From: Alphaproteobacteria bacterium
Lineage (GTDB): Bacteria > Pseudomonadota > Alphaproteobacteria > Puniceispirillales > UBA1172
DNA length: 20,248 nt
Assembly: GCA_023259875.1 (NCBI GenBank)
Contig: JALRFL010000168.1
Span: forward strand, 1-20,248
Direction of reading: 5' to 3'
Shown here: in pieces, positions 13,903 through 20,248 of the stretch
Position numbering within the stretch: the first letter of the stretch is position 1
Layout of the letters: each line of letters starts with the position of its first letter
Notes under the pieces: generated by a model
Told to the model about the DNA's origin: nothing
The model's input: only the letters and a program-made list of their open reading frames with translations
Database searches by the model: none
Position numbers and translations under genes: made by a program

Positions 13903-16038
13903 ATGAATGAAATGAGCAAATGTCCTGTCATGCATGGCAGCCATACCACCCCAAATTCGGGAACAAAAAATCAGGACTGGTGGCCAAACCAGTTGAATCT
14001 GGATATTCTGCGCCAGCACGACAGCAAATCTAATCCTCTTGGGGCTGATTTTGATTATCGCAAGGCGGTAAAATCCCTGGATGTTAACGCGGTGAAGGCG
14101 GACCTCAAAAAACTGATGACAGACTCTCAGGATTGGTGGCCTGCGGATTATGGGCATTATGGCCCGTTCTTTGTTCGGATGACTTGGCACGCGGCTGGCA
14201 CATACCGGACAGGTGATGGCCGTGGCGGCGGCGGTACTGGCGCTCAGCGTTTTGCCCCACTTAATTCTTGGCCGGATAACGGAAACTTGGATAAGGCGCG
14301 CCGGCTTTTATGGCCGATTAAGCAAAAATACGGCAATAAGCTGTCATGGGCAGATTTGCTGATTATGGCAGGAAATGTTGCTATTACTTCGATGGGCGGC
14401 CCTAATCATGGTACGGCGCTTGGTCGTGAAGATATCTGGCATCCTGAAAAAGATATTTATTGGGGGGCTGAAGATGAATGGCTTGGGGATAAGCGTTATG
14501 GCAGCACCCGTCAGGATCTTGAGAATCCATTAGCCGCCGTCCAAATGGGATTGATTTATGTCAACCCCGAAGGCCCCAATGGAAATCCAGACCCGCTTTT
14601 GTCTGCGCAGGATATTCGTGAAACTTTTGCGCGGATGGCGATGAATGACGAAGAAACTTTTGCTCTGACCGCGGGTGGTCATACCTTTGGTAAAGCGCAT
14701 GGAAACGGCCCAGCAGACGCGGTTGGTGCTGAACCCGAAGGTGCCCCTATTGAGGCGCAAGGGTTTGGTTGGGCGAGCAGCCATGCATCAGGCAAAGGCG
14801 TAGATACCATTACCAGTGGGATTGAAGGTCCATGGACCACCAATCCTATTCAGTGGGATATGGGGTATTTGGAATTGCTCTATAACAACGAATGGGAGCT
14901 GACAAAAAGCCCTGCTGGTGCGCATATCTGGCATCCGGTGAATTTGGATGAAAAATATATGGCACCCGAAGTCGATGGTAGCGGCAAGAAAGTCATGCCA
15001 ATGATGACCACCGCCGATATGGCTATGAAGATGGACCCAGCTTATCGCGCTATTGGTGAGCGGTTCCTTAAAGACCCAGAAGCTTTTGGTGAGGCGTTTG
15101 CCAAAGCGTGGTTCAAACTGCTGCATCGGGATCTGGGACCAAAGTCTAACTATGCCGCAGGGGATTTCCCGGCCGAAGATTACATTTGGCAAGACCCTAT
15201 TCCGGCTGGCAAAACCCTAAGCGATGCTGAAGTGAGCAAAATCAAAGACCAGATTGCGTCTTCGGGTCTTTCTGTTCAGGAAATGGTTGAAACCGCTTGG
15301 GCCTCTGCCTCTACCTACCGGGATTCTGATAAGCGTGGTGGTGCGAATGGTGCTCGGATTAGACTGGCTCCACAAAAAGGTTGGGCGGTTAATAATCCTG
15401 CCCAACTGGCGAAAGTGCTGAATGTCTATGCTGGTATCGCGGATGCCACCGGGGCAAGCATGGCGGATATTATTGTGCTTGGTGGTGCCGCAGGCATTGA
15501 AAAAGCATCAAAGGCCAGCGTTCCAGTGACAACGGGTCGGGGTGATGCCACCCAAGATCATACGGATCTGGAATCCTTTTCTGTGCTTGAGCCAAGAGCC
15601 GATGGTTTCCGCAACTATCTGGAAAAAGAATTTGCGGTTAGCCCAGAAGAAATGATGCTTGATAAAGCCCAGCTGTTGGGCTTGACCCCAACAGAAATGA
15701 CTGTGCTTGTGGGCGGTATGCGTTCCCTCGGCATCAGCGCCACGGGCGATGGAGTCTGGGGTGATGGCAACAGCCTTGATAACAGCTGGTTCAAAACACT
15801 CTTGGATATGAGTGTGGCTTGGAAATCCACAGGCTTTAACAGCTATCAGGCTGAAGATCGGGCAACAGGTAAACCTGTCCGCAAGGCCAGCCGGATTGAT
15901 CTGGTCTTTGGCAGCAATTCAGAGCTTCGGGCGATTGCCGAAGTCTATGCCCAAGATGATAATCATGACAAATTTGTCAGCGATTTCATCGCAGCGTGGA
16001 ATAAGGTGATGAATGCGGATCGTTTTGATCTGATGTAA
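13903..16038 (+). CDS. katG: Catalase-peroxidase KatG
   Basis: KatG is a heme enzyme that removes hydrogen peroxide by catalase and peroxidase reactions. From the ATG at 13903 it has 711 residues. The distal site VRMTWHAAGTYR holds Arg92, Trp95 and His96. Tyr219 (GLIYVNPEGPNG) and Met245 (ARMAMND) with Trp95 would form the Met-Tyr-Trp crosslink needed for catalase activity. His260 in GGHTFGK is the proximal heme ligand and Trp311 its neighbour; Ser305 matches the Mycobacterium tuberculosis Ser315 position. The C-terminal half is the usual degenerate duplicate. GGAG sits 7 nt before the ATG; an in-frame TTG at 13891 is rejected. No signal peptide is seen, so it is cytoplasmic. It sits after irr with its own promoter. 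Confidence 0.97.
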   Translation: MNEMSKCPVMHGSHTTPNSGTKNQDWWPNQLNLDILRQHDSKSNPLGADFDYRKAVKSLDVNAVKADLKKLMTDSQDWWPADYGHYGPFFVRMTWHAAGTYRTGDGRGGGGTGAQRFAPLNSWPDNGNLDKARRLLWPIKQKYGNKLSWADLLIMAGNVAITSMGGPNHGTALGREDIWHPEKDIYWGAEDEWLGDKRYGSTRQDLENPLAAVQMGLIYVNPEGPNGNPDPLLSAQDIRETFARMAMNDEETFALTAGGHTFGKAHGNGPADAVGAEPEGAPIEAQGFGWASSHASGKGVDTITSGIEGPWTTNPIQWDMGYLELLYNNEWELTKSPAGAHIWHPVNLDEKYMAPEVDGSGKKVMPMMTTADMAMKMDPAYRAIGERFLKDPEAFGEAFAKAWFKLLHRDLGPKSNYAAGDFPAEDYIWQDPIPAGKTLSDAEVSKIKDQIASSGLSVQEMVETAWASASTYRDSDKRGGANGARIRLAPQKGWAVNNPAQLAKVLNVYAGIADATGASMADIIVLGGAAGIEKASKASVPVTTGRGDATQDHTDLESFSVLEPRADGFRNYLEKEFAVSPEEMMLDKAQLLGLTPTEMTVLVGGMRSLGISATGDGVWGDGNSLDNSWFKTLLDMSVAWKSTGFNSYQAEDRATGKPVRKASRIDLVFGSNSELRAIAEVYAQDDNHDKFVSDFIAAWNKVMNADRFDLM

Positions 16039-16062
16039 GTTGTCCCAAGACCTCAAAAGATG

Positions 16063-16093
16063 ATGGCGCATCTGTCAGGATGCGCCATTTTTT
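16063..16093 (+). terminator. Intrinsic terminator after katG
   Basis: ATGGCGCATC (16063-16072) pairs perfectly over 10 bp with GATGCGCCAT (16079-16088) around a 6-nt loop, followed by six T residues. It lies 24 nt after the katG stop. There is no T-run on the minus side, so it mainly serves katG. Confidence 0.92.
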
Positions 16094-16122
16094 CATGCGA
16101 ATAAATAAGGTGAGACAAAAGC

Positions 16123-16653
16123 TTAAAACGCCTCGTCGCTAAAGACGCCCCAAAGATAGCGTTTTTGTATCCAGCCGCGTTGCCTACCAGATTCAATTCG
16201 GCACCAATCAGCATCACAGACAAGCAGCTCCACCACCGCGCCTTTTTCAGCCAAGGCTACCACCGGCGAAGACGCCGCCGCCTGTTCTAGGACATTCACG
16301 CCGCTTGCCGTCACCATAGCCATGCGTTTTAGAGACAAGGTTGAGGAATGCATCCAGCCCTTTGTGCCATCCAAATCTACCACCTCGCGCCAGACATCAA
16401 ACTCACGCACCACTTTAAGTGGCATCCCCTCGCGCTGATAGACATAAGTGATGGGGTATTTTACGCCGGGGCCGGTTCGCATATGCACCTTATCAGATTT
16501 CAGGGTCATAAACCGCGGCAAGGGCTGACCTGTTCCTTGGATAGTGATACGCGCCTCTTGAGCCTGAGCAGAAGAAGTGGGCGCGGCTAGGCCGCTGATG
16601 CCTATCAACAGCCCAAGCCAAAGGCTAACCGATATTCCTATTCCTACTTTCAC
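16123..16653 (-). CDS. Secreted bacterial SH3-domain protein
   Basis: The 176-residue product begins with a signal peptide: a Lys near the start, a hydrophobic core (about 8-24) and a likely cleavage at AQA-QE after residue 31. The mature part has two SH3-like modules: about 52-106, with the VHMRTGPGVKYPI, WREV and KGWMH hallmarks, and about 112-170, with GVNVLE, CDADWCRIE and RGWIQKRYLWGV. Such SH3b proteins are periplasmic and probably bind cell wall or protein partners; no enzyme domain is present. Cys146 and Cys151 could form a disulfide. The start is GTG at 16653, with AGGGA about 8 nt upstream. It is divergent from the hydroxyacid dehydrogenase, a pairing I recall from other Alphaproteobacteria. 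Confidence 0.83.
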   Translation of the reverse strand: MKVGIGISVSLWLGLLIGISGLAAPTSSAQAQEARITIQGTGQPLPRFMTLKSDKVHMRTGPGVKYPITYVYQREGMPLKVVREFDVWREVVDLDGTKGWMHSSTLSLKRMAMVTASGVNVLEQAAASSPVVALAEKGAVVELLVCDADWCRIESGRQRGWIQKRYLWGVFSDEAF

Positions 16654-16727
16654 GACACCATCCCTAGATTAAGGTTTTCCCTTTTATTGTGATAATCGGA
16701 ACACCTCATATGATCAAGACGAAAGCA

Positions 16728-16733
16728 TATAAT
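16728..16733 (+). promoter_or_regulatory. Consensus -10 box upstream of the hydroxyacid dehydrogenase
   Basis: A perfect TATAAT at 16728-16733 lies 86 nt before the dehydrogenase start, but the expected -35 region (around 16704-16710) has no good match. If used, it may need an activator. The 166-nt gap otherwise holds only the divergent upstream region of the SH3 gene. Confidence 0.38.
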
Positions 16734-16819
16734 TAAACAACGGATTGTTATCAGGCTTTGCCTCAACCTTTTACAATGCTATTGTGGGGGAAATGGGGTT
16801 GCTAGAGGAACAGGCGATA

Positions 16820-17806
16820 ATGGCACGTCAAGAACAAATGGTAATTTTAACACGCAAATTGCCGGACAATGTCGAAACCCGGATGCGTGAGCTGTTTAAT
16901 GCTGAACTTAATCAAACCGATGTTCCTCTGGATCGGGGGCAATTAATTGACGCGGTGGAAAGGGCTCATGTTTTAGTTCCCACAGTGACAGACCGCATTG
17001 ACGCGGATGTTATTGCCGCCGCTGGCCCCCAGTTAAAATTGATCGCATCCTTTGGCACTGGGGTTGATCACATTGATCTCAAAGCGGCACGGAGAGCCGG
17101 CATTATCGTTACCAATACCCCCGGCGTTCTGACCGAAGATACCGCAGATGTAGTGATGTCACTGATTCTTTCGGTTCCTAGACGTTTAGCTGAGGGCGAT
17201 GCCTTGGTGCGAGGCGGGGAATGGAATGGCTGGGCTCCTACGGGGATGCTTGGACACCGGATTAATGGTAAACGGCTCGGCATTATTGGCCTTGGCCGCA
17301 TTGGTCAGGCGGTGGCACGCCGCGCTCGCGGTTTTGGGATGTCTATTCATTATCATAATCGCCATGCCGTGCATCCCGAAATTGAACAAGAATTAGAGGC
17401 CACTTATTGGAAAGATTTGGATCAGATGTTGTCGCGGATGGACATTATTTCCATTAACTGCCCCTACACAACCGCAACCCACCACCTGTTGTCGCGTGAG
17501 CGGCTGAAAAAAATGCCAAGCCATGCGTATTTGGTGAACGCGGCGCGTGGCGGCATCGTAGACGAAGAAGCCCTAACCGATTTGTTGGCCAGTCATCAGA
17601 TCGCAGGCGCAGGTCTGGATGTTTACGAAAATGAACCTAAGGTCACTGAAAAATTGCTGACCATGCGCAATGTGGTGCTATTGCCGCATATCGGTTCAGC
17701 CACGATTGAGGGACGGCTGAGCATGGGCGATAAGGTGATTATCAATATCAAAACCTTCCTTGATGGGCATTCCCCACCCGACCGAGTGATTGACGGGATG
17801 ATCTAA
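16820..17806 (+). CDS. D-2-hydroxyacid dehydrogenase (glyoxylate/hydroxypyruvate reductase type)
   Basis: This cytoplasmic NAD(P)-dependent enzyme reduces 2-keto acids such as glyoxylate or hydroxypyruvate to D-2-hydroxyacids, or works in reverse on D-glycerate. From the ATG at 16820 it has 328 residues. The split catalytic domain flanks the Rossmann fold with GLGRIGQAVARR (157-168). The catalytic triad is Arg243 in NAARGGIVDE, Glu272 in ENEP and His290 in LPHIGSAT. The open frame extends back to 16745, but GAGGAA at 16805-16810 and alignment of MVILTRKLP to family starts favour 16820. Substrate is not decided by sequence; D-glycerate dehydrogenase (gyaR-like) is the likeliest. Its stop overlaps that of the convergent thiF-like gene by 4 nt. 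Confidence 0.88.
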   Translation: MARQEQMVILTRKLPDNVETRMRELFNAELNQTDVPLDRGQLIDAVERAHVLVPTVTDRIDADVIAAAGPQLKLIASFGTGVDHIDLKAARRAGIIVTNTPGVLTEDTADVVMSLILSVPRRLAEGDALVRGGEWNGWAPTGMLGHRINGKRLGIIGLGRIGQAVARRARGFGMSIHYHNRHAVHPEIEQELEATYWKDLDQMLSRMDIISINCPYTTATHHLLSRERLKKMPSHAYLVNAARGGIVDEEALTDLLASHQIAGAGLDVYENEPKVTEKLLTMRNVVLLPHIGSATIEGRLSMGDKVIINIKTFLDGHSPPDRVIDGMI

Positions 17807-18573
17807 CCCCCACAGACAGGGCAGTCAGGCCGTTTTTTCACGGTGATGGTCTGCATGAAGTGGTCTCTTTCTTCATACAACATCAGCTTGCCGCATAAAT
17901 CAGACCCAAAAGGCTGATCAGGTATCAGGCTTTGCCGAATGACTTCCATTGCCATAAGGCTTCCTATGACACCAGTGATGGGGCCAAGAATGCCAACCTC
18001 TGAGCATCGGGGCAACTGGCTGGTGGCGCTGATATCCGGAAAGATGCAGGTAAAACAAGGGGAGTCCTGATCCACCCCTGATCGGAAGCTTGATAGCTGG
18101 CCTTCCATCCGGCTTGCGCCGCCAAAGACCATGGTGGCTTTTTTCTGATGGCAAAAGCGATTGATCCTTAGTCGTGTTTCCGCACGATCAGTGGCATCAG
18201 CAACAATCAACCCAGAAGATATGATCTGATCCGCCCGTTCATCATCCAGCCATTCGTCACGCGCGGTAATCACAACAGAGGGATTGATCCGGCGAGCCAT
18301 CGCGGCGGCGGTACTGGCCTTGGGTTGGCCCAGATCATCAGTGGCAAAACAAACCTGACGGTTAAGGTTGGTCAATTCTACCTGATCCCCATCCATGATG
18401 GTGATATGACCGACCCCGGCGGCGGCAAGATAAAGCAATAGTGGTGCCCCTAAACCTCCTGCTCCCACTACCAGAACAGAGGTCTCTGCCAGTTTTTCCT
18501 GATGCGCTTCGGTGACGCCACTAAGAATCAGCTGACGTGCATATCGGGTAAGATCATCATCATTAAGGGCCAT
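17803..18573 (-). CDS. HesA/MoeB/ThiF family adenylyltransferase (E1-like)
   Basis: Members adenylate the C-terminal glycine of a ubiquitin-like sulfur carrier (MoaD or ThiS) for molybdopterin or thiamine synthesis. The 256-residue protein has Arg13, the ATP loop GAGGLG at 37-42, Asp61, Asn69/Arg72 in LTNLNRQ, Lys85 and Asp129 in DATDR. These are close to the MoeB residue positions. Two CxxC pairs (Cys173/Cys176 and Cys251/Cys254) form the structural zinc site. There is no C-terminal rhodanese domain. It follows dut by 3 nt with its ribosome site AAAGGA inside the end of dut, so it is in the coaBC-dut operon. No carrier gene lies in the window, so MoeB and ThiF cannot be told apart. Confidence 0.88.
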   Translation of the reverse strand: MALNDDDLTRYARQLILSGVTEAHQEKLAETSVLVVGAGGLGAPLLLYLAAAGVGHITIMDGDQVELTNLNRQVCFATDDLGQPKASTAAAMARRINPSVVITARDEWLDDERADQIISSGLIVADATDRAETRLRINRFCHQKKATMVFGGASRMEGQLSSFRSGVDQDSPCFTCIFPDISATSQLPRCSEVGILGPITGVIGSLMAMEVIRQSLIPDQPFGSDLCGKLMLYEERDHFMQTITVKKRPDCPVCGG

Positions 18574-18576
18574 GGG

Positions 18577-19041
18577 TTATCCTTTACCTGTTCCGGTTGA
18601 GCCAAAACCACCAGCCCCGCGGCTGGTATCATCCAGTGTTTCCACTTCTGTTATCCTCGCTTGCCTTATCGGGGCAATCACCAGTTGGGCAATGCGCATA
18701 CCGCGTGAAATGATAACATCTTCTGTCCCCAGATGGATAAGCAAGACCATGACCTCCCCACGGTAATCTGCATCAATAGTGCCGGGGGCATTAGCAATGG
18801 TAATGCCGTGATGCCGCGCCAGACCAGATCGGGGGCGCACCTGGCCTTCGTATCCTTCAGGTATCGCCATGATCAGACCGGTGGCAATGGCGAGACGCTC
18901 ACCCGGCGAGATGGTGATATCCGCGTCAATCGCCGCCAGTAAATCCATTCCGGCGGCGGCGGCTGTTTGATAAGCTGGTAAATCCAGCCCGTGATAATGG
19001 GCTAGACGCTTGATTTGTAAAATGGGCGCTGGGGATGTCAT
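18577..19041 (-). CDS. dut: Deoxyuridine 5'-triphosphate nucleotidohydrolase (dUTPase)
   Basis: dUTPase hydrolyses dUTP to dUMP and pyrophosphate, keeping uracil out of DNA and supplying dUMP for thymidylate. The 154-residue trimer-type protein shows all five motifs in order: AAGMDLLA (29-36), RPRSGLA (69-75), GTIDADYRGEV (87-97, catalytic Asp90), RGMRIAQL (113-120) and RGAGGFGSTG (141-150). Length is typical. Its ATG overlaps the coaBC stop (ATGA, 4 nt), and thiF begins 3 nt after its stop, so the three genes are translationally coupled. The coaBC-dut pairing is conserved in many Proteobacteria. Confidence 0.97.
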   Translation of the reverse strand: MTSPAPILQIKRLAHYHGLDLPAYQTAAAAGMDLLAAIDADITISPGERLAIATGLIMAIPEGYEGQVRPRSGLARHHGITIANAPGTIDADYRGEVMVLLIHLGTEDVIISRGMRIAQLVIAPIRQARITEVETLDDTSRGAGGFGSTGTGKG

Positions 19042-20213
19042 CGGTTAAACTCCTTGGCGATGCGGTCAATCAAATGATCAGCGATCTCTTGTTTGCTAGC
19101 TTCGGGCCAAGCCTCGTTGCCCATTGCCGTAATGAGATGCACCATATTATAGTCACTGCCAAAGACTGGTGCTTCTGCTTGCCCAACATCATTTGCAAGC
19201 ATCCAATCTGCCCCCTTTCGTAGCCGCTTTGCCATGGCATAATCGATAACATTCTGGGTTTCAGCGGCAAAGCCGATGACGAGCCTTGGGCGCACGTGGT
19301 GGTGGCTGATGGTAGCAAGAATATCAGGGTTTTGCCGCAACGCTAGGATAGGCGCACTGCCGTCATCAGGTTTTTTTAGTTTTTGGGGGTTTTCTGTGGC
19401 AACGGAAAAATCCCCAACCGCCGCCGCACAAACAGCAATATCTGATGGCAAAGCCGCAAGCGCGGCGGTTTCCATCTCACGTGCGGTTGTCACGGCGACT
19501 AGCGTAACCCCACGCGGAGGCGGCTCATCAACTGGTCCAGAAATTAAGGTAACAGTCGCCCCTTCTCGGGCTAGGGCGGCGGCAATGGCGTGCCCTTGTT
19601 TGCCAGAGGAGCGGTTAGCAATATAACGCACCGCGTCAATAGGCTCATGGGTTGGGCCAGAGGTTACCAAGGCTTTCAAGCCATGAAGACGACCTTCACC
19701 GGGGAGCAGGGCTTCGGTTGCCGCGATGATATCCTGCGGTTCTGCCAATCGTCCAGCGCCGTCCTCACCGCAGGCCATATCGCCGCTATCTGGCCCAATA
19801 AAGCGAACGCCGCGTTGCTGCAGAAGCTTTCTGTTGGTCTGGGTAGCAGGGTTTGCCCACATGAAAGGGTTCATAGCTGGGGCAATCAACACAGGCGCGC
19901 CAGTGGCCAGCAAAACCGTAGTGGCCAGATCATCGGCGAGACCATGCGCCATTTTTGCCATAAGATTAGCCGTCGAAGGGGCAACCACCACCACATCCGC
20001 CTCACGAGCAAGGCGAATATGTCCCATCTCTGCTTCATCCGTTAAGGAAAACAGGTCATGATAAGTTGTGCTCCCACTCAAGGCAGAAACTGAAAGTGGC
20101 GTGATAAATTGCTGGGCAGAGGCTGTCATTACCACCCGAACTTGCCAATGGCGATCTCGCATTCGCCGGATTAATTCCAGTACATTGTTATAGGCTTTTA
20201 TTTCTTCTTTCAT
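19038..20213 (-). CDS. coaBC: Bifunctional CoaBC (PPC synthetase/decarboxylase), abnormal or partial N-terminus
   Basis: CoaBC makes 4'-phosphopantothenoylcysteine (CoaB) and decarboxylates it to 4'-phosphopantetheine (CoaC, FMN-dependent) in coenzyme A synthesis. The CoaC part (to about 175) has active-site His65, PAMN with Asn115, and Cys148 in MACGEDGAG. These match E. coli His75, Asn125 and Cys158 with a constant offset of 10. The CoaB part (about 180-391) has NRSSGKQGHAIA and the KLKK lysine cluster. From the only visible ATG (20213) there are 391 residues, but the usual N-terminal strand and SGGIAAYK flavin motif are missing: the sequence reads MKEEIKAYNN before LELIRR. The upstream bases are very AT-rich and the frame stays open to the window edge, so the true start may lie outside, or the 5' end may be disrupted. 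Confidence 0.88.
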   Translation of the reverse strand: MKEEIKAYNNVLELIRRMRDRHWQVRVVMTASAQQFITPLSVSALSGSTTYHDLFSLTDEAEMGHIRLAREADVVVVAPSTANLMAKMAHGLADDLATTVLLATGAPVLIAPAMNPFMWANPATQTNRKLLQQRGVRFIGPDSGDMACGEDGAGRLAEPQDIIAATEALLPGEGRLHGLKALVTSGPTHEPIDAVRYIANRSSGKQGHAIAAALAREGATVTLISGPVDEPPPRGVTLVAVTTAREMETAALAALPSDIAVCAAAVGDFSVATENPQKLKKPDDGSAPILALRQNPDILATISHHHVRPRLVIGFAAETQNVIDYAMAKRLRKGADWMLANDVGQAEAPVFGSDYNMVHLITAMGNEAWPEASKQEIADHLIDRIAKEFNR

Positions 20214-20248
20214 AAAATCTATATTAATTTGCGAAGTGTTTAAACTAT

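Noticed and set aside
13846..14190. Minus-strand frame overlapping the katG promoter and 5' end
   Set aside because: Covers conserved KatG distal-site sequence in reverse; no start signal of note.
19590..20045. 151-residue plus-strand frame over coaBC
   Set aside because: Opposite to a clear CoaBC reading frame; no domain recognised.
1..20248. CRISPR array, insertion sequence, phage or defence island
   Set aside because: No regularly spaced direct repeats, transposase, integrase or defence-type domain is seen; genes are housekeeping throughout.

Overview
The window reads as a chromosomal segment of an alphaproteobacterium, with G+C near one half by eye. The evidence is gene content and order: trmB, then the rimP-nusA-ylxR-infB-rbfA-truB-rpsO-pnp translation/RNA cluster, the fabA-fabB-fabI operon divergent from an Irr-type Fur regulator, a D-2-hydroxyacid dehydrogenase beside an SH3-domain secreted protein, and coaBC-dut-thiF. 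The infB start with its Gly-rich repeats, the YlxR-L7Ae fusion and the cysteine-free HHH-motif Irr also fit Alphaproteobacteria. A marine SAR116-like lineage is possible, but that is an impression and not shown here.

Region by region. Positions 1-68 hold the first 22 codons of a LysE/RhtB-type exporter on the minus strand, running off the left edge. Positions 117-312 carry what looks like the 5' remnant of a formyltransferase-like gene, cut off just before trmB. From 313 to 10548 all genes are on the plus strand: trmB (tRNA m7G46), then after a hairpin the rimP/nusA/ylxR/infB/rbfA/truB/rpsO run (ribosome maturation, transcription elongation, initiation, tRNA modification, S15). A terminator after rpsO and a structured leader of about 200 nt precede pnp. 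A pnp terminator separates it from the convergent fatty-acid operon.

From 10607 to 13249 on the minus strand, fabA-fabB-fabI encode the anaerobic unsaturated fatty acid branch plus enoyl-ACP reductase. Divergent from fabA is irr, followed by katG. The irr-katG gap holds a good sigma70-like promoter, an ICE-like (Irr box) inverted repeat just upstream of the -35, and a 20-bp near-palindrome over the -10/start region. This suggests that iron/heme status or peroxide controls katG. After the katG terminator come a secreted SH3-domain protein (minus), the hydroxyacid dehydrogenase (plus) and the tightly packed minus-strand operon coaBC-dut-thiF, whose last gene overlaps the dehydrogenase stop tail to tail.

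Most of the window is well-known housekeeping sequence. I see no CRISPR array, tRNA, rRNA, insertion sequence, phage or toxin-antitoxin module, and no clear undescribed multi-gene system. The points most worth a second look are the abnormal, AT-rich 5' end of coaBC at the right edge (the glycine-rich flavin motif is missing), the irr-katG control region, the pnp and rimP leaders, and the truncated formyltransferase-like reading frame before trmB.
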